DNA from: Thermofilaceae archaeon
GTDB lineage: Archaea; Thermoproteota; Thermoprotei; Thermofilales; B69-G16
Assembly (NCBI GenBank): GCA_027017165.1
Contig: JALURF010000027.1
Location: forward strand, 1-6,079
Direction of reading: 5' to 3'
Length of the DNA stretch: 6,079 nt
Of the stretch, positions 5,117 to 6,079 are shown one piece after another (positions within the stretch are counted from its first letter, which is position 1; each line of letters begins with the position of its first letter). Made by a program: the position numbers and the translations under genes. The notes below the pieces were generated by a model. That model had not been told where the DNA came from and did not search any database. It saw only the letters and a list, made by a program, of their open reading frames with translations.

Positions 5117-5125
5117 TATAAAAAA
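5117..5125 (-). terminator. T6 terminator after the DUF4870-like gene
   Basis: The minus strand reads TTTTTTATAT immediately after the stop codon of the DUF4870-like gene. This T-run would separate that gene from the Cys-rich gene downstream, which has its own promoter. Confidence 0.5.
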
Positions 5126-5524
5126 TTATAGGGGTATTTTCTCCGCAATATCGCCTATTATAGGAGCTTTCCACCACTCTCCTCCATAGGCTTTAAGAGC
5201 CCCGAAGATCAGCATCAATAACGCGCCGAGTCCAATCAGGGCTTGTATCAGCCATAAGAATAGTGAGAGTATTCCTAGTCTCATAAATGAGAGCACGAAG
5301 CTTAGTATAGCGACTGCTATGTATATAATAATCACTCCAATCCATAGCGTTAGAGATTGCTTAGCGTGAAACATTACGAATTTGTCATCTTTCTTTAATA
5401 CTATCGCTATGATGGCGCCTATTATTCCAAGTAGCCACGCTATTAAGCCAAAAAGCTTGCTTTCATCCGTAACCTCCCCCTCCGCGGGAGGCGGTGGAGG
5501 AGGCGGAGGTACTCCTGCTGTCAT
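5126..5524 (-). CDS. DUF4870-like small membrane protein with proline-rich N-terminus
   Basis: A 132-residue membrane protein. A short cytosolic leader contains eight consecutive prolines (6-13), then an acidic linker (AEGEVTDESK). Three hydrophobic segments follow at about 24-43, 57-79 and 83-109. Between the first two lies the DUF4870-type signature KKDDKFVMFHAKQSL (44-58), where FHAKQSL is the most typical part. The C-terminus AYGGEWWKAPIIGDIAE also fits, since the family usually ends with a G-x-x-x-x-x-PxIGxIA stretch. The family is widespread and its role unknown. The ATG at 5524 is preceded by TATA-like sequence at 5545-5565. A T6 run follows the stop, so it is likely monocistronic. The oligoproline tract may bind partner proteins and could slow ribosomes unless aIF5A acts; this is inferred. 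Confidence 0.85.
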   Translation of the reverse strand: MTAGVPPPPPPPPAEGEVTDESKLFGLIAWLLGIIGAIIAIVLKKDDKFVMFHAKQSLTLWIGVIIIYIAVAILSFVLSFMRLGILSLFLWLIQALIGLGALLMLIFGALKAYGGEWWKAPIIGDIAEKIPL

Positions 5525-5551
5525 GTTAATCGAATGAAAGTTTTGTATATC

Positions 5552-5565
5552 GAGTATTTAAATAT
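5552..5565 (-). promoter_or_regulatory. TATA-like promoter of the DUF4870-like gene
   Basis: The minus strand reads AAATATTTAAATAC, centred about 34 nt upstream of the ATG and predicting a leader of about 7 nt. GATATAC at 5545-5551 is an alternative at leaderless spacing. The remaining intergenic DNA to about 5665 is AT-rich, and I see no gene or RNA motif in it. Confidence 0.4.
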
Positions 5566-5670
5566 TTTTAGGAAAAAATACGCAAAACAGACAATAACAT
5601 TTTCTTGAATTCTCCATTTTCTAAATATAATTGCCTCAATACTGGAATCTAAGATTACAGACGGAAAAGT

Positions 5671-5684
5671 AAATATTAAAAATA
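5671..5684 (+). promoter_or_regulatory. Candidate promoter for the GC-rich RNA element
   Basis: AAATATTAAAAATAAG contains a TATA-like core centred near 5677, predicting transcription from about 5703, exactly where the GC-rich element begins. A second TATA-like run (TAATATATAC, 5695-5703) would start transcription near 5724, inside the element. Confidence 0.4.
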
Positions 5685-5703
5685 AGTTCTAGGGTAATAT
5701 ATA

Positions 5704-5785
5704 CTGCCGGCAGGATCGCGCTCCGACAGACCCGTAACGGGTCCGGATGAAAGAGCGCCCGGACATTTACGGGATATTTTTATTT
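5704..5785 (+). ncRNA. GC-rich structured RNA element: leader/attenuator or small RNA, class unknown
   Basis: A sharply GC-rich block in AT-rich surroundings, the usual sign of a structured RNA in a thermophile. It can fold two exclusive ways. Fold A: GCGCTC (5718-5723) with GAGCGC (5753-5758), enclosing GACCCG (5729-5734) with CGGGTC (5738-5743). Fold B: CCCGTAA (5731-5737) with TTACGGG (5767-5773), enclosing GTCCGG (5741-5746) with CCGGAC (5759-5764). Fold B is followed at once by the T-rich run 5777-5785, like a terminator; fold A uses the same bases and would prevent it. It begins with the 10-bp palindrome CTGCCGGCAG (5704-5713). It lies just upstream of a membrane protein gene, so it may be its regulatory leader, or it may be an independent sRNA. 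No known riboswitch class is recognised, and strand and boundaries are uncertain. Confidence 0.5.
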
Positions 5786-5816
5786 CACTAAATGTATAAA
5801 CTTCTAGGTGGCTACG

Positions 5817-6079
5817 GTGTTCCCGTACCCGGTTAGGCGCTGGTTCTGGCTATCCTTACTGACAGCTTTAGCCGTTCTAGCCCTGGAGTTTATAATCGGC
5901 TGGGCTGGAGTAGTGATCTTAGCTCTTTCGTTTTTCCCCTTACTGGGAATTATAGCCGCGATAGCCTATCCAATTCTCGTCCTGATAATGGGAGGCTTCT
6001 GGCTCATAGCCTCTGATTTCGTAAACGTTTCAAGTATAAACGTCGTATGGCTTGAGGGTCGAGAAGCCTATAGTTACAT
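5817..6079 (+). CDS. Membrane protein, N-terminal part (runs off the right edge)
   Basis: An open frame with no stop to the window end, giving 87 full codons. The protein starts MFPYPVRRWFWLSLL, has a long hydrophobic segment at about residues 10-37 and another at about 38-63 (LIMGGFWLIASDF), then turns polar (VWLEGREAYSY). The arginines RR before the first helix suggest a cytoplasmic N-terminus. I chose GTG 5817 because GGTG (5807-5810) precedes it at 6 nt, like other starts here. GTG 5808 is the only other option, since an in-frame TAG lies at 5805-5807. A TATAAA at 5795-5800 would start transcription after this codon, so the likelier promoter is upstream of the GC-rich element, making that element its 5' leader. 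I do not recognise the family from this fragment. Confidence 0.65.
   Translation, partial: MFPYPVRRWFWLSLLTALAVLALEFIIGWAGVVILALSFFPLLGIIAAIAYPILVLIMGGFWLIASDFVNVSSINVVWLEGREAYSY

Noticed and set aside
5704..5760. Fluoride (crcB) riboswitch, suggested by GGAUG after a hairpin and by the halogenase-like enzyme in the window
   Set aside because: The conserved fluoride-riboswitch pseudoknot strand and long junction between the first stem and the inner hairpin are missing (only CGACA is there). The resemblance is superficial and the enzyme is about 4 kb away.
5795..5800. TATAAA as promoter for the right-edge membrane gene
   Set aside because: Normal archaeal spacing would start transcription near 5822-5824, after the GTG at 5817, and no later start codon is in frame nearby.
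1..6079. tRNA or rRNA genes, CRISPR arrays, insertion sequences, integrase or attachment sites
   Set aside because: No cloverleaf with TTCRANY, no regularly spaced repeats, no transposase motifs and no terminal inverted repeats were seen on either strand.

Overview
The window looks like a thermophilic archaeon, most probably a Thermoproteota (crenarchaeal) lineage. This rests on signals in the sequence: TATA-type promoter boxes at leaderless or near-leaderless spacing, many TTG/GTG starts preceded by GGTG, a canonical C/D box sRNA, a VapBC toxin-antitoxin pair, and a GC-rich RNA-like island in otherwise AT-rich DNA. I cannot name a species.

Layout. Positions 1-131 (minus) hold the N-terminus of a small membrane protein that continues off the left edge. 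Positions 229-884 (minus) encode an AbrB-type antitoxin and a PIN-domain toxin, overlapping by 4 nt. A 152-bp divergent intergenic region rich in symmetric elements leads to a plus-strand SAM hydroxide adenosyltransferase/SAM-dependent halogenase family enzyme (1037-1846). Convergent to it is a minus-strand TIM-barrel protein of the endonuclease IV/xylose isomerase-like superfamily (1936-2817). Just downstream of that gene, on its strand, sits a compact C/D box sRNA (about 1863-1918) followed by a T-rich tract. Divergent from the TIM-barrel gene is a plus-strand pair: an unrecognised protein (2921-3586) and a tandem GNAT acetyltransferase-like protein (3599-4642). Two separately transcribed minus-strand genes follow: a Cys-rich DUF3795-like protein with a C-terminal zinc ribbon (4628-5071), overlapping the GNAT gene tail to tail by 15 nt, and a DUF4870-like membrane protein (5126-5524). 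The right end has a GC-rich structured element (5704-5785) leading into a partial plus-strand membrane protein (5817 onward).

There is no single pathway here; it reads as ordinary archaeal chromosome with small transcription units in alternating orientation. The three most notable points are: (1) the SAM-adenosyltransferase enzyme has the halogenase-type VYPExGTxT loop in place of the hydrolase-type DPGVGTxRR loop, while keeping the hydrolase His; (2) an sRNA with all four C/D boxes lies in the 3' region of the TIM-barrel gene; (3) the 5704-5785 element can form two mutually exclusive stem sets, one ending at a U-tract, which resembles an attenuator or another structured RNA.
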